Below are positions 9,151-16,685 of a stretch of 64,000 nt of DNA, piece by piece. The position numbers and the translations under genes were made by a program. Position 1 is the first letter of the stretch. Every line of letters begins with the position of its first letter. Under the pieces are notes generated by a model. It was not told where the DNA came from. It did no database searches and saw nothing but the letters and a program-made list of their open reading frames with translations. Origin of the DNA: Roseovarius nitratireducens (lineage in GTDB: Bacteria; Pseudomonadota; Alphaproteobacteria; Rhodobacterales; Rhodobacteraceae); contig NZ_PDNI01000023.1 in assembly GCF_002925845.1 (NCBI RefSeq), forward strand, positions 62,001 to 126,000. Direction: 5' to 3'.

Positions 9151-9517
9151 CTTGGGTGAGTCCACTATCTCTTTTGCGGACAAACCTGCCATAAGGGCAA
9201 TGTCCGCTACGTCCCGATCCACAAAGAGCTGAGTGCAGCGCCGGGCGACCTGTCCCCTACCGTCAATTCGCTCACTGAATTGGCAATCGCGTTGCGGTCG
9301 ATTTGGAAATGGCTGGCCAAATCAAAGATGCTTCCGGTTTGACCGAAATGCTCAACGCCGTGCGGAATCGTCTTGTGCCCGGCAACAGCCCCGAGCCAGA
9401 AGAGCGTCGCGGGGTGGGAAAGCCAAAGCAGCCGTTGCTCAATAGTCTTCAATTGCGCGGTCGACATAGAGTGTCTTTCCTCTGATTGGGCTTTGTGATG
9501 GTAGGTTGGTGGAAGGA
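9151..9517. other. gene-poor stretch between ATP sulfurylase and acdS
   Basis: No convincing gene. A minus-strand frame at 9207-9467 (86 codons, start MSTAQLKTIEQRLLWLSHP) has no family I can recognise and could be a decayed gene remnant. GCGGACA (9176-9182) and TGTCCGC (9201-9207) form a 7-bp inverted repeat. Base composition is lower in GC than the genes to the left, marking the edge of the acdS island. Confidence 0.4.
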
Positions 9518-10537
9518 TCAGCCGTCTTTGTAGTAGTAGCTGTAGCCGTTCAGGGCAGGCGCACCGCCAAGGTGGGCATAAAGAACTTTTGAGCCTTTCG
9601 GGAAGAAGCCTTTCTTGGCGAGGTCGATCATGCCTTGCATGGATTTGCCCTCATAAACCGGGTCAGTCATCATCGCCTCCGTCTTTGCAGCAAGGCGGAT
9701 CGCATCGTTCGTTTCTTCAGACGGAACCCCATAGGCGGGATAGGCGTAATCCGGGTTGATGTGGATTTCGTCATCGCGAACCTTGCGACCAAGGCCGACC
9801 AGTTCAGAGGTGTTGTCTACAATCTCGCGTACCTGCGCACGGGTCTGGTCGAGCGTTCCAGAGGCGTCGATCCCGATCACGCGATCCGCGCGATCTTGCG
9901 CCGCGAAGCCCACGATCATGCCGCCTTGGGTCGAGCCGGTGACGACACAGACGACGATATAGTCGAACTTGAAACCCAATTCGGCCTCTTGTTCCGCGAC
10001 TTCTTCGGCAAAGCCAATGTATCCGAGCGCGCCGTACTTGTGGACGGAAGCGCCCGCTGGGATGGCATATGGCTTCCCGCCCGCATCCTTCACAGATTGG
10101 ATCGCATCTTCCCAGCTTTTGCGGATGCCAATGTCGAAGCCGTCATCGACCAAACGACTGTCAGCGCCCATGAGCCGGGTCATCATAATGTTGCCGACGC
10201 GATCATATACAGCGTCATAATGCGGGACCCACTTTTCCTGGATGACCACGCATTTCATACCGATCTTTGCAGCGGTCGCCGCCACCATGCGCGTGTGGTT
10301 CGACTGAACACCACCAATCGACACCAGAGTATCCGCGCCGCTCGCGATGACATCTGGTACGATGTATTCGAGTTTGCGGAGTTTGTTGCCCCCAAAGGCC
10401 AGACCCGAGTTGCAGTCTTCCCGTTTGGCATAGAACTCAACATCGGCCCCAACGACTTCGGTCAGGCGCGGAAGATGCTCAATGGCAGTCTTGCCGAAGG
10501 TGAGAGGGTAGCGTTCGAACTTTTCGAGCAACGACAT
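9518..10537 (-). CDS. acdS: 1-aminocyclopropane-1-carboxylate deaminase
   Basis: PLP enzyme, 339 residues, cleaving ACC (the ethylene precursor of plants) to 2-oxobutyrate and ammonia. The PLP-lysine region [11 protein letters not shown], the GGVQSNHTR segment and the C-terminal [14 protein letters not shown] are present. The Tyr-Glu pair in DPVYEGKS and the leucine in AHLGG are the residues that separate true ACC deaminases from the related D-cysteine desulfhydrases, so the specific call is supported. Start ATG 10537 follows CAGGAG. GC and codon use are clearly lower than in the flanking genes. It is divergent from an Lrp-type regulator, the usual acdS-acdR arrangement. Confidence 0.92.
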   Translation of the reverse strand: MSLLEKFERYPLTFGKTAIEHLPRLTEVVGADVEFYAKREDCNSGLAFGGNKLRKLEYIVPDVIASGADTLVSIGGVQSNHTRMVAATAAKIGMKCVVIQEKWVPHYDAVYDRVGNIMMTRLMGADSRLVDDGFDIGIRKSWEDAIQSVKDAGGKPYAIPAGASVHKYGALGYIGFAEEVAEQEAELGFKFDYIVVCVVTGSTQGGMIVGFAAQDRADRVIGIDASGTLDQTRAQVREIVDNTSELVGLGRKVRDDEIHINPDYAYPAYGVPSEETNDAIRLAAKTEAMMTDPVYEGKSMQGMIDLAKKGFFPKGSKVLYAHLGGAPALNGYSYYYKDG

Positions 10538-10690
10538 GGGCGATCTCCTGTTTGATTTACAGTAAAGGATAGCAAACGACCCATGAAGGGTGCTTTCAAA
10601 GTGTCCCGCCATTTTTTCAATTTTATGATATTATTGAGTAAAAAATTCTGATTTTATCAGATCACTGGCCAGTAAACGGAAGAATCTTTC
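10538..10690. promoter_or_regulatory. divergent acdS/acdR promoter region
   Basis: A 153-bp AT-rich gap between two diverging genes. The block around 10615-10665 (ATTTTATGATATTATTGAG and neighbouring A/T runs) is the most likely place for both promoters and the Lrp-type operator. I see no clear palindrome, so no exact site is assigned. Confidence 0.5.
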
Positions 10691-11152
10691 ATGTCGACAG
10701 TGGATCGAATCGACCGCAACATTTTGCGACACCTTCAAACCAATGGCCGGCTAACCAACACGGAACTGGCGGAAGCTGTGAATGTCAGCCCGGCGACCTG
10801 CCATAGACGGACACAGGCGCTCTTCGAAGCTGGCCATATTTCCAAGGTCATGGGGCATGTGAACCCGGCATCGGTTGACCTTGGTACCCTCGTGATGGTC
10901 GGTGTCGTCTTGGATCGCTCAACACCAGAGAGCTTCGCTGCCTTTGAGGAGGCTGTGGACGGAATGTCAGAGCTACTTGATTGCCATCTTGTGGCTGGCG
11001 ATTTCGACTACCTCCTGAAAATTCGTGTAAAAGAGATGAAGGATTTCAACGAGATGCACACCAAGATGCTGATCGCGCTGCCAGGCGTGCGCCAAATTAG
11101 AACGTTTTTTGTCCTCAAAGAGATCAAAGAGAACGCGCCGCTGGCATTCTGA
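10691..11152 (+). CDS. acdR: Lrp/AsnC-family regulator, AcdR-like
   Basis: 153-residue leucine-responsive-protein type regulator. The N-terminal helix-turn-helix (about residues 18-50: RLTNTELAEAVNVSPATCHRRTQAL) precedes the RAM/AsnC ligand-binding domain with VAGDFDYLLKIRVKEMKDF. Its divergence from acdS indicates that it is the ACC-responsive activator of that gene, as AcdR is in Pseudomonas and rhizobia. Low GC matches acdS, so both were probably acquired together. The symbol is assigned from context. Confidence 0.82.
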   Translation: MSTVDRIDRNILRHLQTNGRLTNTELAEAVNVSPATCHRRTQALFEAGHISKVMGHVNPASVDLGTLVMVGVVLDRSTPESFAAFEEAVDGMSELLDCHLVAGDFDYLLKIRVKEMKDFNEMHTKMLIALPGVRQIRTFFVLKEIKENAPLAF

Positions 11153-11242
11153 AAGCAGCCATTCGCTGCATGCCGACCAAGGTACAGGGTGGCCTCAAAG
11201 CAGACATTCCGAAACGCGTACCAAGCCCGCTAGAATGGCCCC

Positions 11243-11944
11243 ATGTACGCCATCTCGCTCACCTCGATCCCGCCGCGCTACCCGCACCTTGGCCCGGTCC
11301 TGGCCAGCCTGCTCGCCCAGCGCCCCGCGCCCGCCCGCGTGATCCTCGCCCTGCCCGATGTCCCTGCGCGCTTTGCCGCCGCGCCGCCGCCGGACACGCC
11401 CGATGGGGTCGAGACATGGCTCCTGCCCCGCGACGAGGGTCCGGCCACCAAGGCGCTGCCCGCCGCGCGCGCACTGACCGGCCATATCGACCGGCTGATC
11501 TATTGCGACGATGACTGGCTCATGCCCCCCGGCTGGGCTGCCGCCCTGCTCGACGCCACCACCGACCGCCACGCCGCCGCCGCCTCCGGCTTCGGCCTCG
11601 ACCGGCTCAAACGGCACGGCCACCGCGCCCCCGCTCCCGGCCTCACCGATATCGCGCAGGGTTTCGCCGGGGTCTGCATTCGCCCCGAATGGCTCGCCGG
11701 TCCGGGTTGCATCCCGCCGCCTGCCGCGTGGCCTGTCGACGATATCTGGCTCTCGGCCCAGCTTGCCCGGCAGGGCGTCAGTATCCGCCTCGCCCCTGCC
11801 GCGCGCACGGGCATGCGTCATGCCTTCGACGACGCCCACGCCCTGCAAGACGCGGTCATCGACGGGCGCGACCGCCCCACCGCCAACCGCGCCTGCATGG
11901 ACGAGATCACCGCGCGCTACGGCCTCTGGCCGCCCGCGCCCTGA
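11243..11944 (+). CDS. putative GT-A type glycosyltransferase
   Basis: 233 residues. It begins with a sugar-nucleotide-type strand (MYAISLTSIPPRYPHLGPVLASLLAQ) and contains a DxD-like cluster, YCDDDWLMPPGW (Asp89-91), and a later PVDDIWLSAQL. This pattern fits small GT-A glycosyltransferases acting on surface polysaccharides. No signal peptide or membrane segment is present. The acceptor and donor cannot be told. Its end overlaps the convergent GT10-like gene by 28 bp. Confidence 0.6.
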   Translation: MYAISLTSIPPRYPHLGPVLASLLAQRPAPARVILALPDVPARFAAAPPPDTPDGVETWLLPRDEGPATKALPAARALTGHIDRLIYCDDDWLMPPGWAAALLDATTDRHAAAASGFGLDRLKRHGHRAPAPGLTDIAQGFAGVCIRPEWLAGPGCIPPPAAWPVDDIWLSAQLARQGVSIRLAPAARTGMRHAFDDAHALQDAVIDGRDRPTANRACMDEITARYGLWPPAP

Positions 11945-12804
11945 GCCGCGGCCAGCACCGCCCGCGCCGCCCGGCCCTCGATATCGGCATAGCCTGCCGC
12001 CACGGCGCGCGCCCGCGCCAGCGCCTTCGACCGTGCGGCGAAATCCGCCTCCGACATTGCCGCCACCGCGCGCTGCACGTCCTCCAGCCCATCGCAGACC
12101 ATCATCGCGCCGATGTCGAAGAACCGCCCGATATCCGGCGCGCCCCAGTAGATCGGCACCGTCCCGCACAGCAGCGCATCCACCAGCTTCTCGCTGAAAT
12201 AGCCCGGCTCGCGCACGTTCTCGATCACCACCGAGTAGCGGTAGGGCGCCAGCCCCTCGGCCTTCTCGCCGAACGGGCGGTATCCCATCCCCATGACCTC
12301 GACATCCGCGCGCGCCTCGCGCGCCCAGTCCACCACCGCGTGGCGCAACCGGTGCCCCGGCTGCGACCGCTTGGCCGAGGCGATCAGCGAACACATCGCG
12401 CGCTTCTCGCACGACACATCGCGCCAGTGCGGCACCCAGGTGCCCCCCATCGGAAACTCTACCGCATTCGGCAGCGCCGCGATCAGGCCCGGGTCGCCGG
12501 TCAGCACACGAAAAAACCGCCGGTGGCTGAATAGCTGCAAGAGCCGCATGTGATGGCCGTGGATCGCGCGCGGCTCACGGAACAGCAGCGATACCCGCGC
12601 CCGCGTGCCGAAACCGGGGCGCAGGTGCAGCGTGTTGCGCGGCGGCACGATCAGGTGATCGTCGCGGTCCAGATCGCCCAGCACCCCGCCCTCGATGCCC
12701 GCCGGCACGCCCAGCGGCCAGCCGAGAGACGCCAGCGGCAGGCGCGCAGGCGTCACGCCCAGCGCCTGCCCATATGGCAGGATTGCAACCCTCGGGGATG
12801 TCAC
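11917..12804 (-). CDS. GT10 (fucosyltransferase-like) glycosyltransferase
   Basis: 295 residues. The C-terminal half matches the glycosyltransferase family 10 signature: YRYSVVIENVREPGYFSEKLVDALLCGTVPIYWGAPDIGRFFD, which includes the nucleotide-sugar binding ENV...EK and the G-T-x-P-x-Y-W-G motif. The family transfers fucose or related sugars to lipopolysaccharide or glycans. I chose GTG 12804 because AAAGGA lies just upstream; the frame extends further only through a TTG with no ribosome site. It converges on the small glycosyltransferase gene, suggesting both act on a surface glycan. Confidence 0.72.
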   Translation of the reverse strand: MTSPRVAILPYGQALGVTPARLPLASLGWPLGVPAGIEGGVLGDLDRDDHLIVPPRNTLHLRPGFGTRARVSLLFREPRAIHGHHMRLLQLFSHRRFFRVLTGDPGLIAALPNAVEFPMGGTWVPHWRDVSCEKRAMCSLIASAKRSQPGHRLRHAVVDWAREARADVEVMGMGYRPFGEKAEGLAPYRYSVVIENVREPGYFSEKLVDALLCGTVPIYWGAPDIGRFFDIGAMMVCDGLEDVQRAVAAMSEADFAARSKALARARAVAAGYADIEGRAARAVLAAAQGAGGQRP

Positions 12805-12867
12805 GCGCACTGTCCTTTCCGGCCCCCATGTTCTCGCCTCATAGGCGCAAAGGGCCAGGCAAGGCAA

Positions 12868-13107
12868 TCAGTGAACGGCGACCGGCTCCATGTCGTTCTG
12901 CCGCGCGAGGAAATAGGCCATCTTGCGGTCCGCCACCAGCGCCAGCCGCTCTCCCTCGGTGCTGTGCACCGCGTAGAGCGTCTTGTGGTCACCGACCTGC
13001 GCACGCATCTCCTCGGGCAGATCATCCGCCTTCACGGTGCGTACATAGACGATGGGCCGCCCGGCGCTCGTGTCGAAGTTGGTATCGAAATCGTATTTCG
13101 TATCCAT
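12868..13107 (-). CDS. DUF1150 family protein
   Basis: 79-residue protein of the DUF1150 family, found almost only in alphaproteobacteria next to small heat-shock protein genes. Visible features are IVYVRTVKADDLPEEMRAQ and LYAVHSTEGERLALVADRKMAYFLARQND. It follows hsp20 by 6 bp on the same strand, so the two are surely one transcript. The function is unknown; an accessory role in stress proteostasis is inferred from this linkage. Confidence 0.85.
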   Translation of the reverse strand: MDTKYDFDTNFDTSAGRPIVYVRTVKADDLPEEMRAQVGDHKTLYAVHSTEGERLALVADRKMAYFLARQNDMEPVAVH

Positions 13108-13113
13108 GATCGC

Positions 13114-13527
13114 TTACCCCTTTGTGATCCTGACCTGCTGCACGACCGGTTCCGGCTCGATGCGCCGCAGATCGACATGCAGCAGTCCGTTTTCGATGAT
13201 CGCCTCGCCCACCTCGACGCCGTCGGCCAGCACGAAAGAACGCTGGAACTGCCGCGCCGCGATGCCGCGATGGAGGAACACGCGCTCCGCGTTCCCATCC
13301 GCCTGCCGCCCGCGAATGACCAGTTGGCGGTCCTCCACGGTGATCGACAGATCATCCTCCGAGAACCCCGCCACGGCCAGCGTGATGCGATAGGAATTGG
13401 GCGAAGTCTGCTCGATGTTGAAGGGCGGATAGCCCTCGTTGCCGGATTTGGCACTGCGTTCAAGCAGCCTCTCAAGCTGCTCGAAACCCAGAAGGTAGGG
13501 GTGCGACCCCAGTGAAAGCTTTGTCAT
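13114..13527 (-). CDS. Hsp20/IbpA small heat-shock protein
   Basis: 137-residue holdase chaperone with an alpha-crystallin domain: YPPFNIEQTSPNSYRITLAVAGFSEDDLSI and the conserved GLLHVDLRR near the C-terminus. Start ATG 13527 (MTKLSLGSHPYLLGFEQLERL, the IbpA-type N-terminus) follows AAGGAC. The longer frame from 13557 is rejected. Binds unfolding proteins in the cytoplasm during heat stress. It is the first gene of a two-gene unit with the DUF1150 protein. Confidence 0.93.
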   Translation of the reverse strand: MTKLSLGSHPYLLGFEQLERLLERSAKSGNEGYPPFNIEQTSPNSYRITLAVAGFSEDDLSITVEDRQLVIRGRQADGNAERVFLHRGIAARQFQRSFVLADGVEVGEAIIENGLLHVDLRRIEPEPVVQQVRITKG

Positions 13528-13687
13528 CGACACGTCCTTGGCTAAGCGACCGTCCATTTCACCGGGCCCCGCAACGGCAACCCGACGAGCAAAATATGGG
13601 GACGGGGCCCGCCCCGCGCAAGCCCTTTGCGAACCCGCGCGGATCGGCTATTCTATGCGCCCGGCATCAAGAGAGGATCCGCTTGCC

Positions 13688-13912
13688 ATGAACGCCTATA
13701 GCGACCTTTCGATGAAAACCGACGAGGTCCTGCGCGTCGAGCTGGAGGAGTTCCGCCGCGAACACGCCGATCTCGACGCGGCCATCCGCGCGCTTCAGGA
13801 ACGGCCCACCGCCGACCAGCTCACCCTGCAACGGTTCAAGAAGAAAAAGCTCTGGCTGCGCGACATGATCGCCCGGATAGAGGACCGGCTCTACCCCGAC
13901 ATCATTGCGTAA
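13688..13912 (+). CDS. YdcH-like DUF465 protein
   Basis: 74-residue, highly charged, predicted coiled-coil protein of the DUF465/YdcH family. The characteristic part is FRREHADLDAAIRALQERPTADQLTLQRFKKKKLWLRDMIARIEDRLYPDIIA. ATG 13688 gives the family-typical start; the frame extends upstream without homology. It lies 45 bp before purE. The function is unknown in the family. Confidence 0.85.
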   Translation: MNAYSDLSMKTDEVLRVELEEFRREHADLDAAIRALQERPTADQLTLQRFKKKKLWLRDMIARIEDRLYPDIIA

Positions 13913-13957
13913 CCCCCCGTCATGGGTATAGTGCGCGCTCCAAATCAGGGGGCGCGA

Positions 13958-14446
13958 ATGACAGGCGTGAAGATCGGCATCATCATGGGCAGCCAGTCCG
14001 ACTGGCCCACCATGCGCGAGGCGGCACAGATACTCGACGATCTGGGCGTGGCCTACGAGACGCGCATCGTCTCGGCGCATCGCACCCCCGACCGGCTCTG
14101 GGACTATGGCCGCGACGCCGCCGGGCGCGGGCTCAAGGCGATCATCGCGGGCGCGGGCGGGGCGGCGCACCTGCCCGGCATGATGGCGTCCAAGACCCGC
14201 GTGCCGGTGATCGGCGTGCCGATTCAGACCCGTGCGCTCTCAGGGCTCGACAGCCTCTACTCCATCGTGCAGATGCCCCGCGGCTACCCCGTGGCGACCA
14301 TGGCCATCGGCGCGGCCGGCGCGGCCAATGCCGGGCTGATGGCCGCCGCGATTCTCGCGGGCGAGGATGCCGCTCTGGCACAACGCCTCGACGACTGGCG
14401 CGCCGCGCTTTCTGCCTCGATCCCCGAAGAGCCCCGCGATGAGTGA
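13958..14446 (+). CDS. purE: N5-carboxyaminoimidazole ribonucleotide mutase PurE
   Basis: Class I PurE, 162 residues, interconverting N5-CAIR and CAIR in purine synthesis. The active-site segments are present: [26 protein letters not shown] (with the catalytic His) and [15 protein letters not shown] 13958 is used. The stop overlaps the purK start (ATGAGTGA), a standard translationally coupled purEK pair. Confidence 0.96.
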   Translation: MTGVKIGIIMGSQSDWPTMREAAQILDDLGVAYETRIVSAHRTPDRLWDYGRDAAGRGLKAIIAGAGGAAHLPGMMASKTRVPVIGVPIQTRALSGLDSLYSIVQMPRGYPVATMAIGAAGAANAGLMAAAILAGEDAALAQRLDDWRAALSASIPEEPRDE

Positions 14447-15524
14447 TCCCCACGCCTCCCTCGCCCCCGGCGCCACCATCGGCATCCTGGGCGGTGGCCA
14501 GCTTGGCCGGATGCTCTCGGTCGCGGCCGCCCGGCTCGGCTTCAAGACCTGCATCTTCGAGCCCGCCGCCGACTGCCCCGCCAGCCACGTCGCGAATGTC
14601 CACTTCAAGGCCCCCTACGAGGACGAGGACGCTCTGCGCGCCTTCGCCGCCGCGTGCGATGTCGTCACCTTCGAGTTCGAGAACATCCCCGCCGCCGCGC
14701 TCGACCTGCTTTCCGGCCTCGCGCCCGTGCGCCCGGGTCGCCGCGCCCTCAAGGTCAGCCAGGACCGGCTCGTGGAAAAGGCCGCGCTCGCCGATCTCGG
14801 CCTCGCCACCGCCCCCTTTGCCGCCGTGGACGATGCCGAGGACCTCGCCGAGGCGCTGGCAGAGATCGGCGCGCCGGGCATCCTCAAGACCCGCCGCTTC
14901 GGCTATGATGGCAAGGGGCAGGTGCGCGTCGATACCCCCGAAGGCGCCGCCGCCGCGCTAGAGGAAATGGCCGGTCAGCCGGCAATCTACGAGGGGTTCG
15001 TCGCCTTCTCGCACGAGGTCTCGGTGATCGCCGCGCGCGGTCTCTCGGGCGAGGTCGCCTGTTACGACCCCGGCGAGAACGTGCACGAGGACGGCATCCT
15101 GCGCCGCACCACCGTACCCGCGCGCCTCTCTGCGGCACAGCGCGCCGACGCCGCGCTGCTCGCGGGCCGCATCCTCAACGCGCTCGACTACGTCGGCGTC
15201 ATGGGGGTAGAGCTTTTCGTCACGCCCGAGGCGCTCATCGTCAACGAGATCGCACCGCGGGTGCACAATTCCGGCCACTGGACCCAGGCAGGCTGTGCCG
15301 TCGACCAGTTCGAGCAGCACATCCGCGCGGTGGCGGGCCTGCCGCTCGGCGACGGCAGCCGCCACGCCGACGCCGAGATGGAGAACCTCATCGGCGACGA
15401 CATCGACCGGCTGCCCGACCTGCTGCGCGACCCGCGCGCGGCGATCCACCTCTACGGCAAGGCCGAGGCCCGCCCCGGGCGCAAGATGGGCCATGTCAAC
15501 CGCGTGACGGGTGCGGCGGGGTAG
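14439..15524 (+). CDS. purK: N5-carboxyaminoimidazole ribonucleotide synthase PurK
   Basis: ATP-grasp enzyme, 361 residues, carboxylating AIR with bicarbonate to give N5-CAIR, the substrate of PurE. The N-terminal [14 protein letters not shown] and the ATP-grasp parts ([40 protein letters not shown]) are clear. It starts 8 bp inside purE. It converges on a DoxX-type gene, with a hairpin-rich repeat between them. Confidence 0.96.
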   Translation: MSDPHASLAPGATIGILGGGQLGRMLSVAAARLGFKTCIFEPAADCPASHVANVHFKAPYEDEDALRAFAAACDVVTFEFENIPAAALDLLSGLAPVRPGRRALKVSQDRLVEKAALADLGLATAPFAAVDDAEDLAEALAEIGAPGILKTRRFGYDGKGQVRVDTPEGAAAALEEMAGQPAIYEGFVAFSHEVSVIAARGLSGEVACYDPGENVHEDGILRRTTVPARLSAAQRADAALLAGRILNALDYVGVMGVELFVTPEALIVNEIAPRVHNSGHWTQAGCAVDQFEQHIRAVAGLPLGDGSRHADAEMENLIGDDIDRLPDLLRDPRAAIHLYGKAEARPGRKMGHVNRVTGAAG

Positions 15525-15624
15525 AGCATGTTGCTCAAAAGTGGGAACCGGTTTTGAGCTTCTTGAATATGCAAAATCAAGCAGTTAGCGTGTCGCTCGA
15601 ATGCGAATGATCGCGACACGCTAA
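15525..15624. repeat. palindromic intergenic mosaic element
   Basis: 100-bp convergent gap that resembles the mosaic repeats scattered in alphaproteobacterial genomes (the AAAGTGGGAACCGGTTTT core is typical). It has two stems. GCTCAAAA (15533-15540) pairs with TTTTGAGC (15552-15559). TTAGCGTGTCGC (15585-15596) pairs with GCGACACGCTAA (15613-15624), a perfect 12-bp inverted repeat. It may serve as a bidirectional terminator for purK and the DoxX gene. Confidence 0.65.
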
Positions 15625-15630
15625 CAGGCG

Positions 15631-16101
15631 TTACAGCCACCAGCGCGGTCGGTCGTGACGCGCCAGCCAGCCACCGACGCTGAAGTGATCGCGCCGGATC
15701 AGCAGCACCAGCGCGATGAACGCCCCCAGCACCGCCAGGTCGATCACCTGGTTGCGATTCACCGGAAAGCCCCGGTCATTGAGCGCGAAGGGATCGACAA
15801 ACCCCTCCCAGCGGCGGGTGACGGTAAAGACATGCATCACCAGCAGGCTGCCATAGCTCAGATACCGCAGCACCCCGAGCGCCACCAGCGCGCACAGCGC
15901 GATCTGCACCCAGCCGCCCAGCATGACCTGGCCCACGCTCACCTCGACCCCGTCGAAATGCCGCGCAAGGTTCTGGTACTGCTTGGGCGTGATGATCTTG
16001 TGCGCCGCCCACAAAAAGATGAACCAAGCCAGCCCCAGCCGCAGGATCAGCAGCGCCAGTCCATCCAGCTTGTCCTGCGGGCTCAGGCGGGTGGCATCCA
16101 T
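15631..16101 (-). CDS. DoxX-like membrane protein
   Basis: 156 residues with about four membrane helices (LALLILRLGLAWFIFLWAAHKII, VMLGGWVQIALCALVALGVL, YGSLLVMHVFTV, VIDLAVLGAFIALVLLI). Layout and the early helix with a conserved K/H resemble the DoxX/YphA family, often linked to redox or thiosulfate metabolism, but the specific role is unknown. ATG 16101 (MDATRLSPQDKLDG) is preferred over an alternative codon 36 bp upstream. Confidence 0.6.
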   Translation of the reverse strand: MDATRLSPQDKLDGLALLILRLGLAWFIFLWAAHKIITPKQYQNLARHFDGVEVSVGQVMLGGWVQIALCALVALGVLRYLSYGSLLVMHVFTVTRRWEGFVDPFALNDRGFPVNRNQVIDLAVLGAFIALVLLIRRDHFSVGGWLARHDRPRWWL

Positions 16102-16190
16102 GATGATCCGGCTCCGTCGCGTGGCATGATGCACCAAGGGCTAGCCGGACCGGAGTATGCGCGCAAATCACAGCTTGGCGATGGTTTGTG

Positions 16191-16538
16191 TCAGCCGCCA
16201 TGCGCCGCGCGGCTGTCCCCGGGGGCCTCTGCGCGCTCGAACTTGCCATAGTCGCGAATCACGCTCACCACCCGCAGGCGGTAATCGTCGAACATCACCT
16301 CGCGGCCCGCCTTCTGCGCGCCGCGATGCGCCTCCAGCTGCCGCCACTGCGCGACCGCGGCCTCGTCCTCCCAGAACGACAGCGACAAGAGCTTGCCGGG
16401 CTGCGTGAGGCTCTGGAACCGCTCGACGCTGATGAAGCCCGGCACCGCCTCGGCCAGGGGCCGCATCTTCGCCGCCACCTCCAGGTAGGGGTCGGTCTGT
16501 CCCTCGCCGGGGATCACCTCGAATATCACCGCGATCAT
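16191..16538 (-). CDS. antibiotic biosynthesis monooxygenase (ABM) domain protein
   Basis: 115-residue dimeric ferredoxin-like alpha/beta-barrel protein. IAVIFEVIPGEGQTDPYLEVAAKMRPLAEAVPGFISVERFQS and LLSLSFWEDEAAVAQWRQLEAHR are typical ABM/YgiN-type blocks, including the W-R-x(3)-H segment of this group. The substrate is unknown. It diverges from tauR, sharing a 147-bp promoter region with strong hairpins, which suggests but does not show a link to taurine metabolism. Confidence 0.75.
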   Translation of the reverse strand: MIAVIFEVIPGEGQTDPYLEVAAKMRPLAEAVPGFISVERFQSLTQPGKLLSLSFWEDEAAVAQWRQLEAHRGAQKAGREVMFDDYRLRVVSVIRDYGKFERAEAPGDSRAAHGG

Positions 16539-16561
16539 CGTATTTGCCTCCCTTGGCTTGC

Positions 16562-16629
16562 GCGCACGGGGGGCACCGTGCGCTCCCGGGGTCGAACCTC
16601 GCGGTTCGCGCGCCGAACCGCAAGGTTCG
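16562..16629. repeat. tandem palindromes in the divergent tauR promoter region
   Basis: GCGCACGG (16562-16569) pairs with CCGTGCGC (16576-16583). CGAACCTCGCGGTTCG (16593-16608) and CGAACCGCAAGGTTCG (16614-16629) are each near-palindromes and also nearly reverse complements of each other. They lie between the ABM gene and tauR. They could be a dispersed repeat or a binding region. Confidence 0.55.
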
Positions 16630-16662
16630 TGAAATCGCCATCAGACCAGATTGCACGCCCGC

Positions 16663-16671
16663 TAGGTCCAG
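16663..16671 (-). promoter_or_regulatory. possible TauR half-site upstream of tauR
   Basis: TAGGTCCAG, read on the minus strand as CTGGACCTA, closely matches the CTGGACYTAA repeat that I recall for TauR of Rhodobacter capsulatus. It ends 14 bp before the tauR ATG, where it could mediate autoregulation. Only one copy is clear. Confidence 0.35.
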
Positions 16672-16685
16672 TCTACCATTCCCAC

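Noticed and set aside
9207-9467. 86-codon minus-strand frame considered as a gene or transposase remnant
   Set aside because: No ribosome site or family could be supported; recorded only as part of the gene-poor stretch.
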